From positions 310,001-374,000 of the forward strand of contig NZ_LGDV01000038.1 in NCBI RefSeq assembly GCF_001280015.1: a stretch of DNA of 64,000 nucleotides, written 5' to 3'. The DNA is from Streptomyces sp. MMG1121. GTDB lineage: Bacteria > Actinomycetota > Actinomycetes > Streptomycetales > Streptomycetaceae. The notes under the pieces are model-generated. The model was not told the origin of the DNA, searched no databases, and saw nothing but the letters and a program-made list of their open reading frames with translations. This document shows, in pieces, positions 8,409 to 16,388 of this stretch (the first letter of the stretch is position 1; every line of letters starts with the position of its first letter). A program made the position numbers and the translations under genes.

Positions 8409-9215
8409 ATGGCGCAGGAGACGGCCGACGCATGGGCACCTGTACGGCGGCCGGAGAAGGCCGCGCGGGGGAGGGACGGGGCGCGGGTCAGCGTGAGTGC
8501 GAGGGGCGGGGTGAGGGCGGTCGGGCCAGGTCACGGACCAGGGCTCGGGATCGCCGTCGACATCGTCGTCCCGCTCCTCGTCTACTACGCCGTCCGCGCC
8601 CTGGGCGCCGGCCAGGGCGCGGCGCTCCTGCTCAGCGGCGCGCCGCCCGCCCTGCGCCTGCTGTCCGGTGCGATACGGCATCGCCGGATCGACGGCGTCG
8701 ACCTGTTCTTCACGGTGCTTCTGGGCGCCGCCGCGCTCGTGTCCGTGATCGGCGGCGGCCCTCGCGTCCTGCTGTTCAAGGACCCGGTGCTGTCCCTCGT
8801 GGTCGGCTGCTGGGTGCTCGGCACCGGGTTCACCCGCAGGCCACTGGCCTTCCAGCTGGGTCAGCGACTGCACCGGGAGCCGGCCGCCAGGGCACGGGCC
8901 GGGCTCTGGCAGGACTGCGCCGAGTTCCGCCGGGCACTGCGGTTCCTCACGCTGGCCTGGGGTGCCGAGCAACTGCTCGACGGCGGCCTCGGCACGCTCG
9001 CCGCCGCCACGCTGCCCACCGACACCGTGCCGCTGTTCACCCGCGTCGTGTCCCTGTCCCTGCTCGCCCTGACGGCCGTGGCCACGGCAGCGTACGCCCG
9101 CCACTTCCGCGCCCGCCACGGCCTGCCCCTGCTCGGCGCCCCCGACCGGGAAGACGGCATACGCACCGCGCGGGCGTCGGTGCCCCCGCGCTTCCCGGCC
9201 CAGCGGCCGACCTGA
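8409..9215 (+). CDS. VC0807-family multi-pass membrane protein
   Basis: A 268-residue protein with about five or six predicted membrane segments (GIAVDIVVPLLVYYAVRALG, LFFTVLLGAAALVSVIGGG, LSLVVGCWVLGTGF, VVSLSLLALTAVATAAYA) and a basic N-terminal tail. GTGCAALLLSG-like Gly/Ala-rich helices and the conserved RRPLAFQLGQRL loop fit the VC0807 family, distantly related to septation protein A. GAGGAGG lies 8 nt before the ATG. Function unknown. The gene stands alone, followed by an AraC-type gene with its own promoter. Confidence 0.75.
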   Translation: MAQETADAWAPVRRPEKAARGRDGARVSVSARGGVRAVGPGHGPGLGIAVDIVVPLLVYYAVRALGAGQGAALLLSGAPPALRLLSGAIRHRRIDGVDLFFTVLLGAAALVSVIGGGPRVLLFKDPVLSLVVGCWVLGTGFTRRPLAFQLGQRLHREPAARARAGLWQDCAEFRRALRFLTLAWGAEQLLDGGLGTLAAATLPTDTVPLFTRVVSLSLLALTAVATAAYARHFRARHGLPLLGAPDREDGIRTARASVPPRFPAQRPT

Positions 9216-9267
9216 CCGCCACTGTCCGGCCTTAGCCGGGCACAGTCGGCGACGTAGGCTGGCAGTT

Positions 9268-9954
9268 GTGTACACGGAGCGGGCGTCCCGGCTGACCGGC
9301 GCCGTCGTGTGGACGAACACCCCGACCGGGGCCGGTGGCCGGGCGGTGTTGCCCGACGGCTGCATGGACCTGCTGTGGAGCGAGGGCCGGCTGCTGGTCG
9401 CAGGGCCCGACACCCGGCCCTACGCCCCTGCGGGACCGGAGCGTTCCTGGGCGGGCATCCGCCTCTTCCCCGGCTCCGCGCCCGCCCTGCTCGGCGTACC
9501 GGCACACGAACTGCGCGACCTGCGCGTGGAGTTGGCCGATCTCTGGCCCGCCGCCCGGGTTCGCCGGGTGTGCGACCGTGTCGCGGCGGCAGCCGACCCG
9601 GCGACGGCACTGGAGGACATCGCCCTGGACACGGCCGCGCGGGCGGCGGCCCCCGACCCGCTGCTGCGCCGGCTGGTGCAGCGCCTGAACGAGGGCCGTC
9701 CGGTGTCCGCGACGGCCGCCGAACTCGGCATCGCCGCCCGGACGTTGCACCGTCGAAGCCTGAACGCGTTCGGCTACGGCCCGAAGACGCTGGCCCGCAT
9801 CCTGCGCCTGCAACGCGCGCTGGCGCTGGCCCGCTCCGGGCTGCCGTACGCCGAGACGGCGTTCCGTGCGGGTTATGCGGATCAGTCCCATCTCGCCCGT
9901 GAGACACGGGAGTTGGCGGGCGTGCCGCTCGGGGAGCTACTCGGCGGCGGGTAG
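9268..9954 (+). CDS. AraC-family transcriptional regulator
   Basis: A 228-residue regulator. The N-terminal domain is of the short DUF6597 type (GGRAVLPDGCMDLLWSEGRLLVAGPDT, ERSWAGIRLFPG). The C-terminal domain carries two HTH units, one at SATAAELGIAARTLHRRSLNAFGYGPKTL and one at YAETAFRAGYADQSHLARETREL. The GTG start at 9268 has no Shine-Dalgarno, and TAGGCT lies 7 nt upstream, so it is probably leaderless. It converges on a VOC gene with an 18-bp overlap of their 3' ends; in many actinomycetes this kind of regulator pairs with a small VOC protein. Confidence 0.87.
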   Translation: MYTERASRLTGAVVWTNTPTGAGGRAVLPDGCMDLLWSEGRLLVAGPDTRPYAPAGPERSWAGIRLFPGSAPALLGVPAHELRDLRVELADLWPAARVRRVCDRVAAAADPATALEDIALDTAARAAAPDPLLRRLVQRLNEGRPVSATAAELGIAARTLHRRSLNAFGYGPKTLARILRLQRALALARSGLPYAETAFRAGYADQSHLARETRELAGVPLGELLGGG

Positions 9955-10338
9955 CGGGGCGAACAGGTCGACGCCGTTGCCGTCGGGGTCGTGCACGGTG
10001 GCGTACCGCTGCCCCCAGAAGGCGTCCCACGGTTTCAGCTCGCCGTGGTATCCGGCGGTCACGAGGTCCTCGTACAGGGCGTCGACCTCGGCGGGTGAGC
10101 CGCACCGGAAGGCGAGCGAGACGCGGCCCCCACCGGAGGGCGGCTGCCAGCCCGGGTGGAAGGAGCGGATGGTCTCCTCGGTGTCCAGCGCGAGCACCAG
10201 CCCACCGGGCAGTTCGGCCTCGACATGAGGCTGTTCCTCGGCCCCGGCGGGGAAGAGCAGCCCGAGGCGGCGGTAGAAGGCGAGCGAGGCGGCCAGGTCG
10301 GAGGCCGCCACGCCGATCACGGCGAATCGTGTGGTCAT
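9937..10338 (-). CDS. VOC (glyoxalase/bleomycin-resistance fold) family protein
   Basis: A 133-residue single-domain VOC protein. The two beta-alpha-beta-beta-beta modules are visible: FAVIGVAASDLAASLAFYRRLGLLF with GGLVLALDTEETI, then RVSLAFRCGSPAEVDALYEDLVTAGY with YATVHDPDGNGVDLFAPL. The last segment carries the usual His/Glu-type metal or ligand positions. Members bind or isomerise small hydrophobic compounds; the substrate here is unknown. I chose ATG 10338 (MTTRFAV); the longer frame has no start signals. Its 3' end overlaps the AraC-type gene by 18 bp. Confidence 0.85.
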   Translation of the reverse strand: MTTRFAVIGVAASDLAASLAFYRRLGLLFPAGAEEQPHVEAELPGGLVLALDTEETIRSFHPGWQPPSGGGRVSLAFRCGSPAEVDALYEDLVTAGYHGELKPWDAFWGQRYATVHDPDGNGVDLFAPLPAAE

Positions 10339-10389
10339 GGGGCCACCGTAGGAGGGCGGGTGAGGACAGGTCTTGAAGGAATCGGACAC

Positions 10390-10593
10390 CCTCCGCGGAA
10401 GGGGACTGCCTGGAGGCCCGAGCGGTGAGATCGGAGGCCGAGTCCTCTCTCCGGCGCGGAGAGTCCGACGGCTCGAAGCCCGGGGCCTGAGCCCGGAGCC
10501 AGGAGCCAGCGGGCCCGAAGTCCGAACCCCGAGCTCCGAACTCCGAGCCCCGAGCCAGATCAGAACCCCCAGCCCCGCCCCCTGTGCCTGCCC
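10390..10593. repeat. Low-complexity spacer with degenerate CCGA(G/A)C-type repeats
   Basis: This 204-bp stretch between two VOC genes contains many imperfect copies of short words such as GCCCGAAG, CCCCGAGC and TCCGAA, mainly at 10480-10570. No ORF here is convincing. It looks like slippage-generated filler. Confidence 0.4.
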
Positions 10594-11226
10594 TCAGTCG
10601 AAGGTGACCGGTCCGTTCGGGGTGTCCACGGTGAAGGAGAGTGCGGCCGGGCCCGGGGCGAGGCGCAGGTCGGTGGCCAGGGCTGCCAGTGGTCCGCGTA
10701 CCTCCTCCGGGTCGGGCACCGTGGCCGTCACCTCCAGCAGCGGGGTGACCGGCAGGCCGGAGGTCGCCGGATGGCGGGAGTCGCCCCAGTCGATCAGGAA
10801 CGGGACCAGCCCGGAGGGGTGCGCCCGGTCCCCGTCGGTCAGCCGCCAGTTCAGCACGGTGCCGTCGGGGGTGCGGCGGCTCATCGGGCGGACGGGCCCG
10901 GGGTCGTAGCCACGCGCGCGGGCCGTCGTGATCGCCGAGTCCAGGTCGGGCGGGCTGATCGCCCAGGTCAGTGTGCGCGGCGCGGTCAGCCGGTCGACGC
11001 CGAACGGCCGTGGCCCGGCCGGCTCCGGCTGTTCCGGGTCGGGGCCGAGGATCTCCAGATAGCTCCGGCCGCCCAGCCCGACCAGATGGTTGCGGGTGCC
11101 GAGGCCCGGATGGACACCGCCGGGCGCGGGCTTCACCCCGGTCCGCCGGGTGAAGTCGGCGACGGTCGCGGCGAGATCGGGCGTGGCGAGGACGAGGTGG
11201 TCCAGCAGCGCGGGAACGGCGTTCAT
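10594..11226 (-). CDS. VOC/glyoxalase-like domain protein
   Basis: A 210-residue protein of the Glyoxalase_3-like group. It begins PALLDHLVLATPDLAATVADF and continues GVKPAPGGVHPGLGTRNHLV with the downstream strand GRSYLEILGPD, the conserved HLVLATPDL and GTRNHL metal and ligand region of these proteins. The second half (TPDGTVLNWRLTD, GLVPFLIDWGDSRHPA) forms the other module. Substrate unknown. Start at ATG 11226; the slightly longer frame starting at 11247 is less likely. It is divergent from the isocitrate-lyase-like gene with a 227-bp intergenic region between them. Confidence 0.82.
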   Translation of the reverse strand: MNAVPALLDHLVLATPDLAATVADFTRRTGVKPAPGGVHPGLGTRNHLVGLGGRSYLEILGPDPEQPEPAGPRPFGVDRLTAPRTLTWAISPPDLDSAITTARARGYDPGPVRPMSRRTPDGTVLNWRLTDGDRAHPSGLVPFLIDWGDSRHPATSGLPVTPLLEVTATVPDPEEVRGPLAALATDLRLAPGPAALSFTVDTPNGPVTFD

Positions 11227-11360
11227 GCCCGGCGAGGCTACGGTCACCGGCCTTGTGCTTCAAGGAACCGGAACCGGATCCGGCGCCACCAGTGACGTTT
11301 CTGCGGTGAACCGGCTCCCCCATTGGGGTGAGTAAAGCTAGCGTACATAGATGGTCACGT

Positions 11361-11378
11361 GAGTATCTAGAGATGCTC
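11361..11378. promoter_or_regulatory. Imperfect palindrome upstream of the isocitrate-lyase-like gene
   Basis: GAGTATCTAGAGATGCTC pairs over GAG/CTC and ATCT/AGAT around AG, with a T/G opposition. It lies in an unusually A/T-rich patch (11334-11400) about 80 bp before the TTG start, where the promoter should be. A repressor or activator site is likely. Confidence 0.45.
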
Positions 11379-11453
11379 TTGTCTTGGCAAAGGGCGTTGA
11401 AGCGCGGTAGTCCATTCCGCTCCGCGTTACCCACCCACAGGAGGAGCCGGACC

Positions 11454-12317
11454 TTGACTTACGGTAAACAGCTGCGCGAGCGCATCGCCGGGCCCGGGAC
11501 CACACCGCTGATCGGTGTGTACGACATGTACTCGGCGTCGATCGCGGCCAAGCACTACGACGGAATGTTCGTCTCGGGCTTCGGATTCGCGGCGTCATAC
11601 TACGGACTGCCGGACATCGGTTTCATCGCCTGGCCCGACATGGTGGCCTTCGTCCAGCGGCTGCGGGGCGCGTTCCCGCACCATCACCTGCTCGTCGACA
11701 TCGACGACGGATACGTCGACCCCGAGGTCGCCTGCCACGTCGTCGAGGGACTGGAGCGCATCGGCGCCTCCGGTGTGATCCTGGAGGACCAGAAACGGCC
11801 CCGCCGCTGCGGACATGCCGACGGCAAGCAGGTGCTTCCGCTGGAGGAGTACCTGGAGAAGCTGAACAAGGTCCTGGAGACCCGCAAGGACCTGGTCGTC
11901 GTCGCCCGGACGGACGCCACGGACGAGCACGACATCCTGCACCGCGCCGAGCGACTGGCCGCCACCGACGCCGACGTCGTGCTGGTCGACGGGGTGCGCA
12001 GCGTCGAGTGGATCAAGCGCATCCGCAAGGTCGTGGGGGACAAGCCACTGCTGTTCAACCAGATCGCAGGCGGCAAGTCGCCCCGCCTCTCCCTCGGCGA
12101 ACTGACCGACCTCAGCGTGGACGTCGCGATCTACAGCACCCCGTGCCTGTTCGCCGCGCACGAGGCGATGAACTCCGCACTCACCGACCTGAAGGAGGCC
12201 GACGGCCGGCTGCCCGAGGTGGACGCCGCGAGCGGCGTCGGCGTGAAGGCCTCCACCAGCCTGCTGGAGCGCAACATCGCCCCTGAGCGGCTCACCCCCG
12301 AGGGTGTGGGCGTGTGA
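11454..12317 (+). CDS. Isocitrate lyase / PEP mutase superfamily lyase
   Basis: A 287-residue (beta/alpha)8 enzyme. Key segments are PLIGVYDMYSASIAA, LLVDIDDGYVDPEVA (metal-binding Asp residues), ILEDQKRPRRCGH and VVVARTDAT. The PRRCGH loop carries the catalytic Cys of the 2-methylisocitrate and dimethylmalate lyase group, so cleavage of a C-C bond is more likely than the phosphono transfer of PEP mutase. No phosphonate genes are near. The start is TTG 11454, 8 nt after CAGGAGGAGCC; a longer frame exists but lacks such a site. The stop overlaps the GTG of the next gene (GTGA), suggesting translational coupling. Substrate unknown. Confidence 0.88.
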   Translation: MTYGKQLRERIAGPGTTPLIGVYDMYSASIAAKHYDGMFVSGFGFAASYYGLPDIGFIAWPDMVAFVQRLRGAFPHHHLLVDIDDGYVDPEVACHVVEGLERIGASGVILEDQKRPRRCGHADGKQVLPLEEYLEKLNKVLETRKDLVVVARTDATDEHDILHRAERLAATDADVVLVDGVRSVEWIKRIRKVVGDKPLLFNQIAGGKSPRLSLGELTDLSVDVAIYSTPCLFAAHEAMNSALTDLKEADGRLPEVDAASGVGVKASTSLLERNIAPERLTPEGVGV

Positions 12318-12826
12318 ACGGTGCCCTACCCCGGCTCGGGATGGCGGCCGCCGTCGCCGCCGCGGTGCTCGGCGCCGGTGCGGCTCCCGCGGCCGCGTCC
12401 GGCAGTCTGATCACCGTGATCGACAACTCCCACGCCGACTCCTGGCTCGAGGTCGACCGCACGGCCAACGTCCAGGCCGGCCACGGCACGGCCGGCAGTG
12501 ACCACGACGGCAGCGCCGTGGAAGCGGTCAAGGCCCTCGTCGGTGCCCCGCACCACGACAGGGGCACTGACCAACCGAGAGTCAGTGCTCCACCGAGCGC
12601 CCCCGCTCAGTCGAGCGCCAGCCTTCCAGCAACTGCCAGCCCTCCAGCAACCGTCAACCCCCCACCAAGAGCCAACCCCCGACCAAGCCTCAACCCCCCA
12701 CCAGACGTCGACCGCCCACCGAGCGGGACCCCTTCATCGAACGAAACCGCCTCGCCGAGCGACAACTCCTCATCGAGCGACAACGACCCATCGAGCGACA
12801 ACTCCCCATCGAGCGACGGAGATTGA
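12314..12826 (+). CDS. Secreted Pro/Ser/Asn-rich low-complexity protein
   Basis: The GTG at 12314 overlaps the upstream stop by 4 bp (GTGA). The 170-residue product has a signal peptide (MAAAVAAAVLGAGAAPAAAS, about residues 10-29) and then SLITVIDNSHADSWLEVDRTANVQ, which resembles nothing I know. From residue 90 on it is a disordered tail, first of PPATVNPPP-type repeats and then of SSDN repeats ending SPSSDGD. The tail is encoded by short DNA repeats (ATCGAGCGACAAC variants) with lower third-position GC than the neighbours. It may be a cell-wall-associated protein. Coupling to a cytosolic lyase is odd. Confidence 0.6.
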   Translation: MNGALPRLGMAAAVAAAVLGAGAAPAAASGSLITVIDNSHADSWLEVDRTANVQAGHGTAGSDHDGSAVEAVKALVGAPHHDRGTDQPRVSAPPSAPAQSSASLPATASPPATVNPPPRANPRPSLNPPPDVDRPPSGTPSSNETASPSDNSSSSDNDPSSDNSPSSDGD

Positions 12827-12833
12827 CGACGAC

Positions 12834-12864
12834 GGCCGGGCATCCCGTGCGGGGGTGCCCGGCC
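12834..12864. terminator. Strong GC hairpin after the Pro/Ser-rich gene
   Basis: GGCCGGGCA and TGCCCGGCC make a perfect 9-bp stem, 8 bp after the stop codon, with further pairing possible inside the loop. It separates the plus-strand pair from the minus-strand gene at 12902 and can serve both. Confidence 0.7.
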
Positions 12865-12901
12865 GGCGCCGTGGTGCGGCCTTGTCCGGCCGGGGGGCGG
12901 G

Positions 12902-13105
12902 TCAGTCCTCGGCGAGGTCGGGGCCTCCGTTCTCGTCGCGTTCGACGTCCTCCTTGGGGTCGTGCCCGTCGCCGGACGTGGCGTAGGTGGCACGGTGCTG
13001 CCCGGGGGCGAGGGTGCGGCAGGCGGCGTGGGCCGTGCCGTAGGCGGCGATCAGGGCGACTGCGGCCACGGCGAGGGCCGCGGCGGTGCGCGTGGTGAGG
13101 TTCAT
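12902..13105 (-). CDS. Small secreted protein
   Basis: A 67-residue ORF with a clear signal peptide (TAAALAVAAVALIAAYGTAHA, cleavage after AHA at about residue 27) and a short acidic mature part (GDGHDPKEDVERDENGGPDL) with one Cys. I do not recognise the family. The ATG at 13105 has no good Shine-Dalgarno, so the gene rests on the signal peptide and codon bias. It could be a small surface or peptide-signal precursor. Confidence 0.5.
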   Translation of the reverse strand: MNLTTRTAAALAVAAVALIAAYGTAHAACRTLAPGQHRATYATSGDGHDPKEDVERDENGGPDLAED

Positions 13106-13167
13106 GCCCGGGAAACGATCTTGTGTTCGGCGTGGTCACCGCCCTGCGTCCGGACGGGCGCGCCGCA

Positions 13168-14280
13168 TCACGCGGTTGGCCGCTCCCCGGGCCCTGCGGC
13201 CGTGCTCATGGGCGGTCCGGCCGTGCTCGCGCGCGGTACCAGTCGGGTCGACAACTCGGTGCGGGTGCCCTCCGGGCGCTCGCCGCGCATCATCCGCACC
13301 AGCAGCCGGAGCGCGGTCGCCGCCATCTCACCGAGCGGCTGGCGCACGGTGGTCAGGCCCGGTGCGACCCAGCGGGCCTCGGGCAGGTCGTCGAAACCCA
13401 CGACGCTCATGTCGCCCGGCACCCTCAACTCCCGTTCGGCGAGGGCCGCGTAGACCCCGAGGGCCATGCGGTCCGAGCACACGAACACCGCGGTCGGCGG
13501 CTCGGGCAGGTCCAGTAGCTCGTGCGTGCGCAGCCGGGCGCCGGCCTCGTCGAAACCGGCGTGCCGCACGTATTCGGCGCGGTGCCGCACCCCGGCCGAG
13601 GCGAGCGCGGAACGGTATCCGGCCACCCGGGCGCTGCTGCACATCATGCGCCGGTGCCCGGCGATCACCGCGATCCGCCGGTGGCCGAGCCCCAGCAGAT
13701 GCTCGGTCGCGCTCACCCCGCCCTGCCAGTTCGCCGCCCCGACCGACACCACCCCGGCCGGCGGCTCGTGCGCGGGATCGATCAGCACGTAGGGGATGCG
13801 ATGGTGGTCCAGCCACGCGTACTGCGACGCGGACAGCTCGGCCAGGTTGAACAGCACCCCCGAGGAGCCGCGCGAGGTCAGCTTGTCCAGCCAGCCGCGC
13901 TCCGGCCGGCCGCCCCCGGTCCGGCCCGTGCCGCCCGACACCACCACCTCCAGGCCCGCCTCGTGCGCCGCCGCCTCCACCCCGTGCAGCACCGCCCCCG
14001 ACCGGGAGCTGTCCAGCGACTGCACCACCAGGTCGACCAGGCCGGGCGCCTTCGCCGCGTCGAAACGGGGCCGGCGCACATAGCCGAGCCGGGCCAGCGC
14101 CTCGGTGACCCGGCGGCGGGTCTCCGGCGCCACGTCCTCGCGGCCGTTGACCACCTTCGACGCGGTCGGCACCGACACCCCCGCCTCGCGCGCCACCACC
14201 GCCAGCGTCGGCCCGGCAGCAACGCTCGTACTCCCCGCACGGACCACGGGTACCGCCTCTCCGGCCCGGCCTTGGGCCAT
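13168..14280 (-). CDS. LacI-family transcriptional regulator
   Basis: A 370-residue regulator. The N-terminal HTH is PTLAVVAREAGVSVPTASKVVNGREDVAPETRRRVTEAL, with the hinge at ALARLGYVRRP. The rest is a periplasmic-binding-protein-like sensor (IAVIAGHRRMMCSSARVAGY, PTAVFVCSDRMALGVYAALAE, SVVGFDDLPEARWVAPGLTTVRQP). It lies divergent from a carboxylesterase, with palindromes GGAAAGCGCTTCC and TTTCGAAA between them, which are probably its own operators. Very similar operator words appear in front of the pectin genes at 21.0 kb, so it may control those too. The ligand is likely a sugar; not determinable here. Confidence 0.9.
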   Translation of the reverse strand: MAQGRAGEAVPVVRAGSTSVAAGPTLAVVAREAGVSVPTASKVVNGREDVAPETRRRVTEALARLGYVRRPRFDAAKAPGLVDLVVQSLDSSRSGAVLHGVEAAAHEAGLEVVVSGGTGRTGGGRPERGWLDKLTSRGSSGVLFNLAELSASQYAWLDHHRIPYVLIDPAHEPPAGVVSVGAANWQGGVSATEHLLGLGHRRIAVIAGHRRMMCSSARVAGYRSALASAGVRHRAEYVRHAGFDEAGARLRTHELLDLPEPPTAVFVCSDRMALGVYAALAERELRVPGDMSVVGFDDLPEARWVAPGLTTVRQPLGEMAATALRLLVRMMRGERPEGTRTELSTRLVPRASTAGPPMSTAAGPGERPTA

Positions 14281-14328
14281 CGAAAGTTGCGACCGATGCT
14301 GCTTCAGCGGCCTGCTCGCTGAGCATGG

Positions 14329-14341
14329 GGAAAGCGCTTCC
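14329..14341. promoter_or_regulatory. LacI-type operator GGAAAGCGCTTCC
   Basis: The core AAGCGCTT (14332-14339) is a perfect palindrome of the classic LacI/CcpA type. It lies 49 bp upstream of the LacI gene start, in the shared region with the carboxylesterase. Autoregulation is likely. Confidence 0.6.
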
Positions 14342-14405
14342 TACGATAGGTACGCGTCAACACCGCGTGAAGACATGGGAATTCACGGGATGGCGAGGGC
14401 CGACG

Positions 14406-14424
14406 CTTTCGAAACTTCGAACAT
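14406..14424. promoter_or_regulatory. TTCGAA-containing operator-like palindrome
   Basis: CTTTCGAAACTTCGAACAT contains the palindrome TTTCGAAA and a second TTCGAA 8 bp on. Read on the minus strand it begins ATGTTCGAAG; a related word (GATGTTGTCCGAAAT) precedes the glycosidase relic at 17.6 kb. Apart from these sites I see nothing coding between 14281 and 14627. Confidence 0.4.
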
Positions 14425-14627
14425 CTGGCGATCGGGTCGGATGAGCGCAGGCGGTCCATCCGTCCGGCGGGCCGGCGGCGGGGCGGTCGAGGTGCCTCGG
14501 CATCGAGTGGCCGCCGTCCACCGAACGGCCCAGCGGCAAGCCTGTGCAGCGGAATACATCCGCGCGCTGTGCTGCTCTGGCATGGACAGCGCACCGGCGG
14601 CGCGGTACGGCGAAGGGCGGGTGGGCG

Positions 14628-16199
14628 ATGACGGAAGACCGGACAGACCCCGTGGTCAGGACGCCTCACGGGGCCGTGCGCGGACGGTACGAGAACGGCA
14701 TCACGGTGTTCCGGGGCATCCCCTATGCCGCCCCGCCCGTCGGCCCCCGGCGCTTCCGGCCGCCCGAGCCGCCCGAACCCTGGGCCGGGGTGCGCGACGC
14801 CGGCGCCTTCGGACCGACCGCCCCGAAACCGCCGTACTCCGAGGCCTTCGCCCAGTACCTGTCCGACCCCGAGATCCCCGGTGACGACTGCCTCAACCTC
14901 AACGTCTGGACCCCCGAGCCGGACCCCGGTGCCCGTCTGCCGGTCCTCCTCTGGCTGCACGGCGGCGCCCTGACCAGGGGCTCCTCCGCCGTGCCCGTGT
15001 ATGACGGCAGTGCTTTCGCCCGGGACGGCGTCGTCTGCGTGTCGGTCAACTACCGGCTGGGAGTGGAAGGCTACGGACTGTTCCCCGACGCACCCCCCAA
15101 CCCCGGCCTGCGCGACCAGCTCGCCGCCCTGCGCTGGGTCCACGAGTCGATCGGCGCCTTCGGCGGCGACCCCGACCGGATCACCCTGTGCGGTCAGTCC
15201 GCCGGTGCCATCAGCGCCGGCGCGCTCCTGGCCGCACCCCAGAGCCAGGGCCTGATCCGGCGGGCCGTGCTGCAGAGCGGCGCGCCCGAGGCCCTCGCCC
15301 GTGACAAGGTGCGGCGCATGGTGCGCCGCATGGCCACCCGGCTCAGGATCCCCGCCACCGCCGAGGCCTTCGCCGCCGTCGACCGCGACCTGCTGCTGCA
15401 CACCCAGGCCGAGGCCGGCCGGCTCAGCAGCCCGGTCCTCGGCGGACCCGCGTTCGGGATCGTCGTGGACGGCGACCTCGTGCCCCGTGACCCGCTGGCA
15501 GCGCTGATCGACGGCGACGCCGCCCATGACGTCGAGCTGCTCATGGGCTGGACCCGGGACGAGTACCGGCTGTGGCTGGTACCGGGCGGCCTGCTCGAAC
15601 ACGTCGACCGCCTCGGCCCCGTCGCGCTGGCCGGTGCCATGGCCCGCTGCCACACCGGCCATGAGATCCCCCGCGGCTACCGTGCCGTGTACCCCGACGC
15701 CGGCACCGCCGAGATCGTCGGCCAGCTGGTCACCGACCATCTGCTGCGCCTCCCGCTGCACCGCCTCGCCGAGTCCCGGCCCGGCACCTCCTACCTCTAC
15801 GAGTTCGCCTGGCCGTCCCGCCTGCCCGACCTCGGCGCCTGCCACGCCCTCGAACTGGGCTTCGTCTTCGGCACCGGTGACGCCCCCGAATCGAAGAAAC
15901 TGGCCGGCGAAGGCGCCCCGCAGGAGCTGTGCGACGCGATGCACGGAGCCTGGGTACGGTTCGCGACGACCGGGAACCCCGGCTGGCAGGCCTGGGACGC
16001 CGCACACCCCGTCCGGATCTTCGGCGACGATGCGCCGCTCACCGCATACGGTCCACGGGATCCGGAATTCGCCCTGTGGTCGACCGCCCCCACCGTCCCG
16101 GAGCTCGCGCCGCCGACCTCCGAGATCCGGGTGCCGGGAGCGGAGCTGGCGGCGGCGGTACGGCGCCTACGACGCTCGGTGGGAGCACGTCGCCGCTGA
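14628..16199 (+). CDS. Type-B carboxylesterase
   Basis: A 523-residue alpha/beta-hydrolase of the carboxylesterase/para-nitrobenzyl esterase family. It starts [28 protein letters not shown], followed by [12 protein letters not shown] (85-96), the oxyanion HGG at 111-113 and the nucleophile elbow GQSAG with Ser191. The acidic and His members are expected around [11 protein letters not shown] and [13 protein letters not shown]. No signal peptide, so it is cytoplasmic. Start chosen at ATG 14628; the frame continues upstream to 14544 without a ribosome site. It is divergent from the LacI gene and may be under its control, suggesting an esterified plant or sugar substrate. Confidence 0.9.
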   Translation: MTEDRTDPVVRTPHGAVRGRYENGITVFRGIPYAAPPVGPRRFRPPEPPEPWAGVRDAGAFGPTAPKPPYSEAFAQYLSDPEIPGDDCLNLNVWTPEPDPGARLPVLLWLHGGALTRGSSAVPVYDGSAFARDGVVCVSVNYRLGVEGYGLFPDAPPNPGLRDQLAALRWVHESIGAFGGDPDRITLCGQSAGAISAGALLAAPQSQGLIRRAVLQSGAPEALARDKVRRMVRRMATRLRIPATAEAFAAVDRDLLLHTQAEAGRLSSPVLGGPAFGIVVDGDLVPRDPLAALIDGDAAHDVELLMGWTRDEYRLWLVPGGLLEHVDRLGPVALAGAMARCHTGHEIPRGYRAVYPDAGTAEIVGQLVTDHLLRLPLHRLAESRPGTSYLYEFAWPSRLPDLGACHALELGFVFGTGDAPESKKLAGEGAPQELCDAMHGAWVRFATTGNPGWQAWDAAHPVRIFGDDAPLTAYGPRDPEFALWSTAPTVPELAPPTSEIRVPGAELAAAVRRLRRSVGARRR

Positions 16200-16210
16200 T
16201 CGCATGCGGT

Positions 16211-16267
16211 CGCCGGTCGTCCGGCTGGCCGGTCACCTGTCGTCTGTCGCCGGTCGTCCGGCTGGCC
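16211..16267. repeat. 20-bp direct repeat
   Basis: CGCCGGTCGTCCGGCTGGCC occurs exactly at 16211-16230 and again at 16248-16267, just after the carboxylesterase stop. It belongs to the same slippage-prone spacer as the tandem array that follows. Confidence 0.7.
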
Positions 16268-16288
16268 GCCGTCGGCCTACGGTTGCCG

Positions 16289-16344
16289 TCGCCAGGTCGC
16301 CAGGTCGCCAGGTCGCCAGGTCGCCAGGTCGCCAGGTCGCCAGG
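16289..16344. repeat. Perfect 8-bp tandem repeat, seven copies
   Basis: Seven uninterrupted copies of TCGCCAGG lie between the convergent carboxylesterase and homocysteine methyltransferase genes. The unit has no dyad symmetry and no spacer, so this is a minisatellite, not CRISPR. Copy number is probably variable between strains. Confidence 0.9.
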
Positions 16345-16388
16345 TCGTCTGCTGTCCGGCTGCTGCCGGTCTGCCGTCGCCCGCCGCG

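Noticed and set aside
8861..11434. 857-codon minus-strand ORF across the AraC and VOC genes
   Set aside because: Low-complexity Arg/Pro product that overlaps four better supported genes in other frames.
11454..12317. Idea that the PEP-mutase-superfamily genes mark a phosphonate biosynthesis cluster
   Set aside because: This protein has the PRRCGH lyase loop, and there is no phosphonopyruvate decarboxylase or other phosphonate gene in the window.
16289..16344. Repeat array as a CRISPR
   Set aside because: Units of 8 bp without spacers and no cas genes; it is a simple tandem repeat.
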